NCBI RefSeq assembly: GCF_000018945.1
Contig: NC_011978.1
Location: forward strand, 1 to 64,000
Length of the DNA stretch: 64,000 nucleotides
Origin: Thermotoga neapolitana DSM 4359
GTDB taxonomy: Bacteria; Thermotogota; Thermotogae; Thermotogales; Thermotogaceae
Direction of reading: 5' to 3'
The position numbers were made by a program, and so were the translations under genes. This document shows positions 8,441 to 18,240 of this stretch, piece after piece (positions within the stretch are counted from its first letter, which is position 1; each line of letters begins with the position of its first letter). Below the pieces are notes generated by a model, which saw only the letters and a program-made list of their open reading frames with translations, was not told the DNA's origin and searched no databases.

Positions 8441-10366
8441 GTGGAAGAAAGAGAACTCACACTCTCTGACATTCTTTTGATGTTCAAAAGAAGATCAAAA
8501 CTCTTCTGGCTCGTTCTTGTTCTGACTGTCTTTGCAACAGGGATCTATCTTTTCCTTGCGACACCCCGGTACGAAGCCGCCGCGAAGGTGAAGGTTTCAA
8601 CCCAGAAAGGAATGAGTCTTGGCCTTTCGATCGAGGGCCTTCTTGGAGGACTCTCCAGTCTTTTCGGTTCAGGTGGAGGTGCCATCGAAGACGAAATTGA
8701 GATCATGCTCTCAAGACGAAACATCATGGCCGTGATCGACGAACTCGACCTTGTTCACAAACTCCTCGACGAAAAAGACATAGAGAAGGCAAAGAAAAAC
8801 GGCCTCACAGAAGACGATCTGAAACTATCCCTCTACAGTTACATGGTGGAAAAACTCATAACGGTAGAGCCGGTGAAAAACTCGAACATACTGGAAGTCA
8901 AGGTTACCTGGCACGATCCCAAACTTGCAGCAGAAATAGCAAACAAAATCGTTGAAAACTACACAAAGATCAGCGAAAGCATCGCAAAAAGTCAACTTGG
9001 AGCAAAGAAGGCATTCCTCGAAGAGCAAATCCCGAAGATAGAACAGGAACTCAAAGAAGCAGAGAGCAAACTCAAGGTCTTCAAAGAACAGAACAAAATC
9101 TACTCTGTAGAAACACAGACAGAGGTTCTGATAGAAAGATATGCTTCTCTTCTTCAAAAAATGGAAGAAGCCAGAATCGCCATGGAGGCAGCACAGAAAC
9201 AGTCCGAGTTCTTCTCAAAAGAACTCGAAGATCTCGACATCGAAATTGAGCAGATCAAGGACAGTATCACCTTCGATCCCATCATCTCTCAGCTCAAAAG
9301 CAGGCTGATCAACCTTCAGATAGAACTCGCCGGTCTCATGGAACGCTACACAGAGACAAACCCGGCGGTGATACAGAAGAAAGCAGAACTTCAAGAGACA
9401 CAAAAACAACTCGAAACAGAACTCAGAAGACTCCTCACCTCCCAAGTGAAAAAGACTGGCAATCCCATCTACGAGGAAGCACTCAGCAGTCTCATAAAGG
9501 CAGAGTCGGAGAAAATCCTGTATCAGTCTCAGTACGAAGCCTTCAAGAAACTCTACGAGGACATGGAAAAAGAACTTTCAAAACTTCCCGAACTCGAACA
9601 GAAACTGATAGAACTCGAAAGAGACTACAAGGTGAAAGAAACGATCTACACCACACTGCTTCAGGCAAAGTACGAGTCTCTCATCTCCGAAGCCGCCATC
9701 ACCGCCAACGCGAACGTCATAGACTGGGCGGTGCCACCTCTTGAACCATCCAAACCCAACAAAAAACTCACGCTCGCAATTGGAGGTGTTCTGGGGATAT
9801 TCCTTGGAATCCTCGCTGTTTTCTTCGCTGAGTTCTCGGACAGAAGGATCAAGTCTGAAAGCGAGGCGGAATACCTCCTGGGATTGGAAAAGATCGTCGC
9901 AAGGGTTCCACTAACACAGAACGAAGAGGTGATAGAAAAAGCCCTGGGAATTCCCGCCGTGAAATCAGGAAAGGTTACCTTCATCACCGCACTCGAAGAC
10001 GGAGCGGGAGTGAGTACAATCGCGAGATACATGGCGGAACTGCTCTCGAAAAAAGAAAAGGTATTACTCCTTACAGAAGAAAAAGTGGAAGGCACTTTCG
10101 ACAGAAAAGACGTTTTCGACCTTCTGAAAAATCCTGACGTTCTCGAAGAACTGAAAGAGCGCTACGACAAAATCATCGTTGACGCTCCATCCCTGAAGAG
10201 GACACCCGACTTTCTCCCAATTGCAGAAAAGAGCGACACCGTCTACATCGTGATCCGACTGGAACACACCCTCTCCGAAGACCTCAAGATGCTTCACTCT
10301 CTCAAAAAGATCGACGGGTTCATCCTGAACGGCCTGACGAAGAACAATTCAACGTATGTGAAATGA
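8441..10366 (+). CDS. Wzz/BY-kinase-like polysaccharide chain-length protein with degenerate P-loop
   Basis: This inner-membrane copolymerase-type protein has 641 residues. It has a short cytoplasmic N-terminus, a membrane helix at about residues 21-42 ending near PRYEA, a long periplasmic coiled-coil region (about residues 170-425), a second helix at about 447-466 preceded by the Wzz-type PLEPSKPNKK, and a C-terminal ATPase-like domain. That domain keeps the fold of bacterial tyrosine kinases (VTFITALEDGAG...STIARYMAELL and YDKIIVDAPSL), but the Walker A lysine is replaced by Val524 and no C-terminal tyrosine cluster is present, so kinase activity is doubtful. Export and chain-length control with the SLBB protein encoded downstream on the other strand is likely. 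Confidence 0.88.
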   Translation: MEERELTLSDILLMFKRRSKLFWLVLVLTVFATGIYLFLATPRYEAAAKVKVSTQKGMSLGLSIEGLLGGLSSLFGSGGGAIEDEIEIMLSRRNIMAVIDELDLVHKLLDEKDIEKAKKNGLTEDDLKLSLYSYMVEKLITVEPVKNSNILEVKVTWHDPKLAAEIANKIVENYTKISESIAKSQLGAKKAFLEEQIPKIEQELKEAESKLKVFKEQNKIYSVETQTEVLIERYASLLQKMEEARIAMEAAQKQSEFFSKELEDLDIEIEQIKDSITFDPIISQLKSRLINLQIELAGLMERYTETNPAVIQKKAELQETQKQLETELRRLLTSQVKKTGNPIYEEALSSLIKAESEKILYQSQYEAFKKLYEDMEKELSKLPELEQKLIELERDYKVKETIYTTLLQAKYESLISEAAITANANVIDWAVPPLEPSKPNKKLTLAIGGVLGIFLGILAVFFAEFSDRRIKSESEAEYLLGLEKIVARVPLTQNEEVIEKALGIPAVKSGKVTFITALEDGAGVSTIARYMAELLSKKEKVLLLTEEKVEGTFDRKDVFDLLKNPDVLEELKERYDKIIVDAPSLKRTPDFLPIAEKSDTVYIVIRLEHTLSEDLKMLHSLKKIDGFILNGLTKNNSTYVK

Positions 10367-10387
10367 AGGCGGCTGAGCCGCCTTTTT
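10367..10387 (+). terminator. Terminator between convergent surface genes
   Basis: The stem AGGCGGC/GCCGCCT with a TGA loop is followed by TTTTT. It begins 1 nt after the chain-length stop and touches the stop of the convergent clostripain gene. Confidence 0.9.
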
Positions 10388-11816
10388 AGTTTAACCAGTA
10401 TTCCAGAAACTCGTCCCACTGAGTGTCATACGGAAAGGAAAGTGTCTGATAGTCTTCCCAATAGTCCTGATAACACAACATGCTCTCTGGCATGAAGATA
10501 CTGATGGGAGAAGAGAGTGGCTGTCTGGCCATCTCACTGTAGGATATCTCACCGTAGGAATAAACGACAACAGATCTCGGATCTGGAGCAGCAGTGATCC
10601 TTGAAGAAACCCACTTGTCTATGAAATCTCCAAGATCAACAAGAACTGTCTGATTGTAATCGTCAATATAACTCTTCACCACATCAGAATAAACCGCATC
10701 GACCTTGCTCAGATCTGCTTTCAGATCACTGATGAACAAGTTTAAATCAGAAACAAACACCTCCACCTGCGAGGTGTCGTACACTGCAAGACTCAGTCCG
10801 ATCTGGCGGTAATAATCATAAGAGGAATAGTACTCCCTATAACTGTCAACTATCATACTCGCTACGTCCAGCGGAGTGCTATCTGATGCTATCTCACCAA
10901 GAAAGGAGTAGTCCCATCCTTCAGCTGGCTCGTTGAAACTTGATGCCACGATATAATCTGCTGTGTTTCTGAGTTCGTATATCACCTCAAGAGATCCCAT
11001 GAGACACGCGTCAAACCCGAGGATGTCGAGTTTGTCTCCAGAAAGAGCGTTTTCAAGTGCTTTCCTCAGGTCTGCTACAGCAATTGCCGTTCCTCGAGTC
11101 TCGTCGAACCCAACAGCCTTCGTTGAGATGTAGTATGAGTCACCGATCCACGCACTCCCGTGATCCCAAATCACAAGCGCGTAGCGATCGGCATCGAATT
11201 GATTGAGAATCATCTCAAGCCAGGCTTCCAGATTTGTGTACGATCCACTGTTGAAGTCAATTCCCACCATTCCAACAACAGCCTGCCAGTTTCCGTTTTC
11301 ATCGAGCACCAGTACTCCATCACCAATTTCTACACCATCGTAGACAACAACCACAGAAACACTTCCACTGGCGTTTCTCATCTCGGAAAGGTCATCCTCG
11401 GAGTAGTAATAAAGATTGTTGTCTGCTGCCATCCACACGATGAAAAGCCACTTCGGTTTTGTGAAACTAACATCAAAAGACCTGCTCACACCACCTGCCA
11501 CCGCTGTGAATGTGTAAGTTTTCTCCGATGGAGAGAAAAAACCTATTCTTGCTACACCGCTTGTGTCGGTGGTTGCTTCTCCAAGGAAGGCACCATCCAC
11601 ATAGAAAGAAACATCCTCACCTGAGACGGGAAGACCGTACTCGTCGAGCACCTGAACGTCCACAAAAGCGTATCTCCCAGCGATGTGGGTTTCATTATCC
11701 GCGATTATTGTGGAAGGTGTGGACGCGTGTGTGTAGATCTCCGGCATACATCCAGAAAGAAAAAGAGCAGAAACCACAATCAAAAGAAACCATCTCAAAC
11801 TTCTCTTCCTCCTCAA
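10386..11816 (-). CDS. Clostripain-family (C11) cysteine peptidase, lipoprotein
   Basis: The 476-residue precursor has a lipoprotein signal with lipobox LSGC (Cys23), an Ig-like domain at about residues 35-115 (VQVLDEYGLPVSGEDVSFYV), and a C11 peptidase domain beginning WLFIVWMAADNNL. The catalytic histidine is His219 in WDHGSAW and the nucleophile is Cys271 in GFDACLMGSLEV; both are intact. Clostripain relatives cleave after basic residues and often self-process. Anchored outside the inner membrane, it could mature or turn over surface proteins. It overlaps the Wzi-like gene by 4 nt (ATGA), so it belongs to the polysaccharide/envelope operon. Confidence 0.87.
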   Translation of the reverse strand: MRRKRSLRWFLLIVVSALFLSGCMPEIYTHASTPSTIIADNETHIAGRYAFVDVQVLDEYGLPVSGEDVSFYVDGAFLGEATTDTSGVARIGFFSPSEKTYTFTAVAGGVSRSFDVSFTKPKWLFIVWMAADNNLYYYSEDDLSEMRNASGSVSVVVVYDGVEIGDGVLVLDENGNWQAVVGMVGIDFNSGSYTNLEAWLEMILNQFDADRYALVIWDHGSAWIGDSYYISTKAVGFDETRGTAIAVADLRKALENALSGDKLDILGFDACLMGSLEVIYELRNTADYIVASSFNEPAEGWDYSFLGEIASDSTPLDVASMIVDSYREYYSSYDYYRQIGLSLAVYDTSQVEVFVSDLNLFISDLKADLSKVDAVYSDVVKSYIDDYNQTVLVDLGDFIDKWVSSRITAAPDPRSVVVYSYGEISYSEMARQPLSSPISIFMPESMLCYQDYWEDYQTLSFPYDTQWDEFLEYWLN

Positions 11817-13231
11817 AAGCCAAATTCGATCCCAAGACCAGCCAGAAACTCACTACCTGAAAAAAGAAGAGAAAAACTCACGTGCCCGATTTTCCCCCTC
11901 AAACTCGCCCCGAAAATGGTTTTCGTTTCCCCTTCCTCCGCCGTCGGATATTCCGTATAGAGTGTGTTCGGCCCCTTCACAAGGTAGAAGAAATCCGTTT
12001 CAAGACTGACGTTCTCTTTGAAAAGATCAAAAGATACGTTCAAAAGTTTTGCGTCCGGCCCGAAGGCAAAACCTACAGGATAGTCAACGATCGTTCTGGA
12101 AGATGGGAGATTTGTGAGATAGACGATCCTGTTGTTGAACTTCAAGTAGGGAAGGAACGTGTTGTAGACGAATTTTGTAGCCAGAGCGTACTCCACACCG
12201 AGCACGCCTTTCAAAGATCCGGTGGAAAGCGCTCTTCTCACACCCACGTTGAACGCATAAGCGGTGGGTTTTGACTCATCCTCAGTTGTTCCCACAAGAT
12301 CGTCGAGAACGAACTCTCCGTGAACTTCAAAGCCTTTTTTTGGGACCCAGGAAAAGTCGAAAGATGCCATCGAGTTCGTGTAGCCCTCGTTGTAGTTGTT
12401 GTGCCAGATCGAAAAGGGACTCACGGCGAAAAGATCAGGGTACTTTCCACCGATCATCGTGAGCTCTCCCACACCGAGTCTCAGATTCTCCCTGATATGA
12501 AAGTCCAGTCGATGTGCTGCAAGTGTCTTCACCTTCTCCGTGTAAGGAGAAAGAGGATCCGCGTTGACCGGAACAAAAGTACTCTGCTTTTCCCACTCAT
12601 CTTCTGTCAAAACCGGGTTGATCGATACAAGATGGAACGTGTACTGGATCTTTCCTTTTGTAGAAAACGTGAAGTGATTGAAATAGGGACTCACGTCCGA
12701 TATCGCAACCGGAAACTCAGAACTTCCCCATCTGATCTTCGACCTTCCGATGACAGCGTAGAAGGAGTCTCCATCATAGACACCGTAAGCAGTGTAAGGA
12801 AAGTTCGAGTCGGGACTTGCTATCTCCTTCCACAAAGGTGGAATGTTGTTTAAAGACTCCTTGTAGAAGTAGTTGTAGTTGTTGTTGAAGGGAATTTCCG
12901 TGTAGAAAGAAAGATCCCCCACGTTTCCTTCCAGAATGACACTGAAAAGCGGTGGGGTGTTCTCGTACAGATAGAAGTTTTCCCAGGGTGGATCCGACAG
13001 AACAAACCAGCCCGTTTTCGTCTTTCCTTCGAAGTTTCCAGAGTAGAAAAACGGTGAAACACGAAAAGAGATTCCATTTCCCTTCTCACCGGACGGCACA
13101 GGAAGAACACCGGGAAGCGCTTCTTTGCTCTCAAGACTCTCATACACGAACTGTGGACTCATCTGTGTGACGAGGGGCTCAGAAAAAAGAACGCAGGAAA
13201 GCATCACGAAGAGAAAAACAGGCCACCTCAT
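11813..13231 (-). CDS. Wzi-like capsule-assembly outer-membrane beta-barrel protein
   Basis: This secreted protein of about 472 residues has a signal peptide (MRWPVFLFVMLSCVLFSEP) and ends in phenylalanine (GLGIEFGF), as outer-membrane barrels do. The middle resembles Wzi: FYAVIGRSKIRWGSSE, AISDVSPYFNHFTFST, then AHRLDFHIRENLRLGVGE and SIWHNNYNEGY. Wzi is a barrel lectin that holds capsule polymer on the cell surface. The gene lies among Wzz- and Wza-like genes, so attachment of an exported polysaccharide to the toga is a sound inference. ATG 13231 follows GGTGAG; an upstream in-frame start is unlikely because it delays the signal peptide. Confidence 0.78.
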   Translation of the reverse strand: MRWPVFLFVMLSCVLFSEPLVTQMSPQFVYESLESKEALPGVLPVPSGEKGNGISFRVSPFFYSGNFEGKTKTGWFVLSDPPWENFYLYENTPPLFSVILEGNVGDLSFYTEIPFNNNYNYFYKESLNNIPPLWKEIASPDSNFPYTAYGVYDGDSFYAVIGRSKIRWGSSEFPVAISDVSPYFNHFTFSTKGKIQYTFHLVSINPVLTEDEWEKQSTFVPVNADPLSPYTEKVKTLAAHRLDFHIRENLRLGVGELTMIGGKYPDLFAVSPFSIWHNNYNEGYTNSMASFDFSWVPKKGFEVHGEFVLDDLVGTTEDESKPTAYAFNVGVRRALSTGSLKGVLGVEYALATKFVYNTFLPYLKFNNRIVYLTNLPSSRTIVDYPVGFAFGPDAKLLNVSFDLFKENVSLETDFFYLVKGPNTLYTEYPTAEEGETKTIFGASLRGKIGHVSFSLLFSGSEFLAGLGIEFGF

Positions 13232-13235
13232 CTTC

Positions 13236-13841
13236 TCACCTGCCGATCTTGAGAGTTTCAAACAGGAGTTCCTTCAACCTGGAAGGCTCTGGAAGGTGTA
13301 TCGTGTTGAAGCCAAGTTCTTCTGCTGCTTTTACGTTCTCCTCCATGTCGTCTATGAAAAGACTCTCCTTCGGTGTGATCTTATACTTTCTGATCAACTC
13401 AAGATAGATCTCTTTCTCTGGCTTTATGAAACCAACGTGCGATGAGATCACCATCCCATCGAAAAAGTCAAAAAATCGATATCTTCTTCTCACCATCTCG
13501 AAATAGATCTTCCCGTAGTTCGAAAGAACGTACAGTTTGAAGTTCTTTTCCTTCAAAATAGAAAGCAACTTCACGTTCTCCTCTATGGGTTTTAAGAGTT
13601 TCGGGACCTCCCTTTCCAGTTTTTCAACGTACTCTCTGTACTCTGAAAGTTCTTTCTTTTTCTTTTCCCAGAGATCGTTCTCTGGAAGAGTTCCCCTGTC
13701 CATTTTCTTCCAGTCTTCGTGCTTGAAGATCTCCCTCTCCAGAACCTTTGCCACGTCCTCTGGAAAGGACTCCACCAGGTATTCGCAAGGCCTCCAGTCG
13801 ATCAGAACTCCTCCAAGATCGAAGACGATGTTTCGTATCAT
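13236..13841 (-). CDS. HAD-superfamily hydrolase (YihX-like)
   Basis: The 201-residue protein has the HAD core with nucleophile Asp8 in FDLGGVLIDW, motif II YVLSNYG, a motif III lysine in FIKPEKEIYLELI, and motif IV SLFIDDMEENV, with an alpha-helical C1 cap at about residues 18-85. FDLGGV with Gly where phosphatases often have a second Asp is typical of the YihX/haloacid-dehalogenase branch, which includes sugar-1-phosphatases. Inside a polysaccharide operon, a phosphatase acting on a sugar phosphate is plausible but not shown. It starts 13 nt after the barrel-like gene and ends 4 nt before the Wzi-like gene. Confidence 0.85.
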   Translation of the reverse strand: MIRNIVFDLGGVLIDWRPCEYLVESFPEDVAKVLEREIFKHEDWKKMDRGTLPENDLWEKKKKELSEYREYVEKLEREVPKLLKPIEENVKLLSILKEKNFKLYVLSNYGKIYFEMVRRRYRFFDFFDGMVISSHVGFIKPEKEIYLELIRKYKITPKESLFIDDMEENVKAAEELGFNTIHLPEPSRLKELLFETLKIGR

Positions 13842-13854
13842 TTCACCCCTCCTG

Positions 13855-15057
13855 CTACATCTTGAAACTCAAAAAAACCCCAGCTCCAATCCCCTCAAGA
13901 CTGCTCCACCAGACCTCCACCTTTCCACCGTACTCTCCAAAATCGCTTTCTGCAGAAACCTTCAGCGTGTGCTCTTTTGTGAGGTCTCCTATGAGCCACT
14001 TGGTGTCGGGTGGCATCTCCTTTCCATGCCAGGGCGTCTCCGGTGTTCTGTCTCCGTAGACGAGGTAGTGGTACATCAGATCGAGCGTGCACCATCCAGA
14101 GAACCTTCTCACACCGAGTTTCAAAGAGAAGGAGTTCTCGCCGTATTTGTATCCGATCATCCTCTCTTCGATCTTTCCCGTGTCAAAATAGGTGTACTCG
14201 TACGGAAGATTCTCCTGTGTTCTCTCAAAGGTGTACGCGCTCGCACCGGACACCTCCCCGTAGATCTTCCACGCACCAGTTCTGTACTCTCCTCCAAGAA
14301 GGAGTGCGACCTTGTCCGGATTCAGATAACTTCCTGTTCCAAGAAGCCTGTTCAGGCTCATGTCGTCTATCAGGGCTTCAAAATAGACTCTTCCCGCACC
14401 GAAGTTGAACTCGATCCATCCTCCCATGAGGGCGTTTGCGTTTTTGCTCTCATCTTTCCAGGGTGCTCCCTCCTGAGACAGCCAGATCTCCTGGATGGCG
14501 ATCGGTGGAAGTGGAACGAAGAAGTAATACGGATTGAACACCTCGTTCAGATAGACCACGGCGTCTTCGTAGGCGATCTTCAACTGCCCAAAATCGAACA
14601 CAACCGTTCTGTAGTTGAAACTCTTTTCCTCGTTTATGTTGAGCCAGAGAGATTCCACGTGCCAGTTGTCCTTTTTGTACTTCAAAGAAACACCGGGAAA
14701 ACCGTAAAAGCGGGAGTTGTCGTCCAGAAAGAGTTTGTCGATCCCGGGGCCTCTTTCCTCGTTCAGTATGCCCGCCTTCAACTCGAAAGGCCCAACATTT
14801 CCGGAAACGAACGCCTCTGGAAAGTAGTAGAACTCCACGAACTTTTTGAGTTCGTCGATGATTCCGGTGTGAACGATTCCGTATCCCTTTCCCACACCGA
14901 CCTCGAAACTGAAGGCCCAGTCCCTGAAAAGTGGCAGAGTCCAGTCCAGCTCCCCTGTCCACCTGAAAGAGCCCTCGTACGAAAGATCAAAAGAAACGCT
15001 CCCTCCGGCAAAGACAAGCGCCGGAAGGAGGATCAGAAGGAAAAGGTTCCTTTTCAT
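13855..15057 (-). CDS. Secreted beta-rich envelope protein of unknown function
   Basis: The 400-residue protein has a signal peptide (MKRNLFLLILLPALVFAGG) followed by repeated amphipathic strands rich in aromatic residues (GSFRWTGELDWTLPLF, FSLKLGVRRFSGW), as in a beta-barrel. The segments GPFELKAGILNEERG and GRVYFEALIDDMSLN recall Wzi-like barrels and the neighbouring gene, so it may be a distant paralogue. The C-terminus (AGVFLSFKM) ends in Met rather than Phe. It lies between the SLBB export protein (1 nt gap) and the HAD gene, and probably contributes to polymer export or surface attachment. No enzymatic motif was seen. Confidence 0.7.
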   Translation of the reverse strand: MKRNLFLLILLPALVFAGGSVSFDLSYEGSFRWTGELDWTLPLFRDWAFSFEVGVGKGYGIVHTGIIDELKKFVEFYYFPEAFVSGNVGPFELKAGILNEERGPGIDKLFLDDNSRFYGFPGVSLKYKKDNWHVESLWLNINEEKSFNYRTVVFDFGQLKIAYEDAVVYLNEVFNPYYFFVPLPPIAIQEIWLSQEGAPWKDESKNANALMGGWIEFNFGAGRVYFEALIDDMSLNRLLGTGSYLNPDKVALLLGGEYRTGAWKIYGEVSGASAYTFERTQENLPYEYTYFDTGKIEERMIGYKYGENSFSLKLGVRRFSGWCTLDLMYHYLVYGDRTPETPWHGKEMPPDTKWLIGDLTKEHTLKVSAESDFGEYGGKVEVWWSSLEGIGAGVFLSFKM

Positions 15058-15058
15058 A

Positions 15059-18044
15059 TTACCACCCCATCACGTCTTTGACGTTTCTTATAGTGCTGAA
15101 TATGGTGTTCACGATGGAGAGTGCCTCTGTCACCTGTATGAGCGGGTTGTCCGGAACGAAGACCACATCACCCGGCGAAACGTTCAGGTTCACTCCACCA
15201 CCTTTTCCAGACAAAACTCCAGAAAGATCACAGACGGTCACCTCTCCCTGCGGCCCTCCCCTGAAGAGGAAGATCCTGCTTGCTGCCGCTTTCTCTGTGA
15301 AGCCTCCTGCCCTCATCACCACATCGAACACGGTGGAATACCTGTCCACCTTCACAATGCCGGGGTTTTTCACGTTTCCAAGAACGTACACGTAGTTCGT
15401 CTCAACGGGTGGCACGTACACCACATCTCCTGGCTCCACCTTCACGTTCTGGACCTCTTCGATGCTGGTGAAGTCGTAGGTGAACTCTTTCTCTCCTCTT
15501 CTCAAGATCACCTTCGTTCTCAGTGCCCAGTTGCTCAGGCCACCTGCCTGTGCGATGAGTTTGAGAAGCGTCACGTCTCCTTTCAACTCGTACGCTCCTG
15601 GACGTGCCACCTCTCCGACCACGTAGGCAAAGTTCTCCGTCTCAAGGGGCACGAAGACCACACTGCCGCTTTCAAGAACGGGGCCACCTGTTTTTATCAC
15701 CTCTTCGTAGTCCACCTCTTCTTTTTCGCCGTCCGGTTTCACAACGACTATCCTCTCAGAGCCCGTGCTCTTCACACCACCGACCTTTCCAAGAACGCTC
15801 CTCAGAGTGGGAGTCTCTTCGTCCTCGAAGGTCACGAGTGTGTTCGTGATCCCTTCACCGAAGACGTACACGTGGGTTTTTTCTCTGTACTTCACAAAGA
15901 CAAGATCTCCATCCTCGAGTTCAAAGGAACTTGTCTGCTCTTTTGGAACGGTGATCTCGTGGCCGTCTCGCAGAACAGTTATGTTTCCTGCCTCAAAGAG
16001 TGTGTCTTCTCTGTAACCTCCTGCCTTCACGATCGCCCTGTCGAGCACGGGAGTTTCGTCCGGCTCGAACACGACCATCTGGGGTGCTCTCACAAAGCCG
16101 TCCACGTAGACCCTGATCGACTCCTTCAGATTCAGTTCAACAACCGCACCGTCTTCAAGCGGAACATCCACAAGTTCATCGAACTTCTGAACCCTTCCAT
16201 CCATGATCACCTTCAAACCTGCGATGTACTTTCTCTGAACCTTTCCAAACCTTGCGAGCGCCTTTTCCAGTGTGATATCCTCGTCCTTTGCAAAGTCAAC
16301 GTAGCCGTACACGTCCCCTGTGAAGTAGACCCTCTTTGTCTGAACCGTTCTCACAAGGATCGTGTCACCCTTTTCGAGGGGAACGTCTTCTGTGAGGATC
16401 TTTTCCGGATCGAAAGTCATCTCTCTGCCATTCCTCAAAAGCGAAAGGCTCTTTATCAAAGAGAAGTCCTCGATCCCGTACTTTTTAAGAGCGGTCGAAA
16501 GTGTGAAGGGTTCTTCCTTCTCGAAACTCATCTTTCCATTCCTTGAGACGTTGTCTCCCACCATGTAGACGAACCTGTCCGTATACCTCTCCACGTAGAC
16601 GAACACACCATCTTCGAGCAAGATGTCTTCCTTTACGATCTCGTCCGGGGAGTACTCCTTTCCTGCCACCTTCACGGACACGACCTGGCCTTCGTCAACG
16701 AAGCCCCCCGCCTTTGCGATGAGGTTTCTCAGGGTGAACGCCTCGTTCTTTCCGAAGGTGTAAAGCCCCGGATTTCTCACGTATCCCAGTACGTAGGCCT
16801 TCTTCGGGACGAACTCTTTCACGTTCACCACGTCTCCTGGCTTCACAGAAAAATCCAGATTGTTCGGTGAGAGTGTGATCACACTGCCATCTCTTGTCAC
16901 GACGATGCTGTCGACCTCTTCCAGAGTACCCTTTATGCCTCCTGCCATGGAGAGGAGCTTTTCCAGGGTCACGTTCTCTTTTGGGGAGATCTCGTAAACC
17001 CCGGGCCTTGAAACGTATCCGGAAACATAGACTTCTGTCTTTTCGAACTTCTTTATCTCGACCACGTCGCCGACTTCTATCTCAACGTTTTCGTCCAGAA
17101 CGTCCGGGTCGTACTCGAGAGTTTCTCCACCTCTTGTGATGAGGGCCTTCTCGATGAACCTTTTATCGACGGAGAGTCCTCCGGCCTTCGCCACGAGGTT
17201 CTTGAGTGTGAGAGACTCTTCCTTAGAAAACGCGTACATGCCAGGCCTTGAAACTGCTCCCACGATGTAGGCAAACCTTTCGTCCATCTTTTGAACGTGC
17301 ACCGTGTCACCTGGTTTCAGAGGAACGTTCTTCTGGTAGAGTTCCTCTTCTGAGACCTCAACGGTTTCATCTTTTGAGAGAACAACGATCTTCCCAGAAC
17401 TTTCCTGCGTTGTCCCACCTGCCACCGCGAGAAGGTCGACAAGGGTCATTCCCTTCCTGTAGGGGTACACTCCGGGTTTTGCCACGGCCCCAACGACCTT
17501 CACAAAGTCCGTGTAGGTCTTCTCTGGTAGTATGACCTGGTCGTTCTCTTGAAGCGTAATATCTTTCTCCGGTACCTCTCCCCACAGAAGAGAGGAAAGA
17601 TCGAGCGCATATACCTTCCCATTCCTCACCACCTTTACCGAGGAAAGATCCACCATGGAAAGATCTACTGTGTTGTTGAGAAGAGATAGGAGCTTTGAGA
17701 CGGTGAGATCTTCCATTCCCATGTCCACGGTCCTGTTCACAACACCTGAGATGTAGACGTTCCTCGGTGCGATCTGAAGGAGAGACACGACAACTTTTGG
17801 CTCAGAAAAACTGGAAGAGAGTCTTTCTTCCAGAAGTTTCATCACCTCTTCAACGCCAAGACCCTCCACCTTCACCCGTCCCCACGTAGGGAAAGGTGAT
17901 CGCACCCTCGATATCAACGGTGCAGTCTCTTGTGAGGTCCGGATACCCCACGACCTCGATCCTCAGAACGTCTCCCTTTCTGATGCTGTAGGAAAGAAGA
18001 AGCACCGTCATCAGAAGAAATGCCACAAACAAAACCTTCTTCAT
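15059..18044 (-). CDS. Wza-like polysaccharide export protein with about 11 SLBB repeats (frameshifted)
   Basis: Read with one frameshift, this is a protein of about 995 residues: a signal peptide (MKKVLFVAFLLMTVLLLSY), a polysaccharide-export (PES) domain from RKGDVLRIEVVGYPDLTRDC, then about eleven SLBB modules, each with a strand like VYVxGxVxxPGxY and a helix like TLxxLLxxAGG. Classical Wza has one PES and two or three SLBB domains. The frame breaks in a run of four C at 17880-17883 (plus strand): removing one base joins ITFPYVG to RVKVEGLGVEEVMK. The 952-residue frame alone lacks the signal peptide. A sequencing error, a real mutation or slippage would all fit. It is the first gene of the minus-strand export operon. 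Confidence 0.85.
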
Positions 18045-18075
18045 CGAATTCCCTCCTCCTCTCTTTTCTGAAAAG

Positions 18076-18081
18076 ATTATA
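18076..18081 (-). promoter_or_regulatory. -10 box for the minus-strand export operon
   Basis: On the minus strand TATAAT lies 32 bp upstream of the export-protein start. No convincing -35 hexamer was found, so this is a partial promoter call. It is the only good -10 in the gap facing this operon. Confidence 0.5.
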
Positions 18082-18192
18082 CCCCAGAACGGACAAAATC
18101 GGCACAGACAGATCGTTCGCTATTCTACTTTTATTCACTAATATGTTGAATACATCAAATTGTTTTCTTAACTTAAAATAACATATTAAGAG

Positions 18193-18240
18193 TTAACATT
18201 CCTGTCAGGACTTATATAAATGGAGGGGCTGCGCAGCCCT
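18193..18240 (+). promoter_or_regulatory. Promoter and 5' hairpin of the DUF1659/sigma-like cassette
   Basis: TTAACA (18193-18198) and TATAAA (18215-18220) are separated by 16 bp. Directly after it lies a perfect dyad AGGGCTGC/GCAGCCCT-like (18226-18239), which the transcript would carry at or near its 5' end, followed by nine A. The hairpin is not a plus-strand terminator because A, not T, follows. It may protect the mRNA end. Confidence 0.55.

Noticed and set aside
13537-15081. A 514-codon open frame on the plus strand, antisense to the HAD and beta-rich genes
   Set aside because: It has no ribosome site or recognisable domain. It mirrors the codon pattern of the real minus-strand genes, which have signal peptides and conserved motifs.
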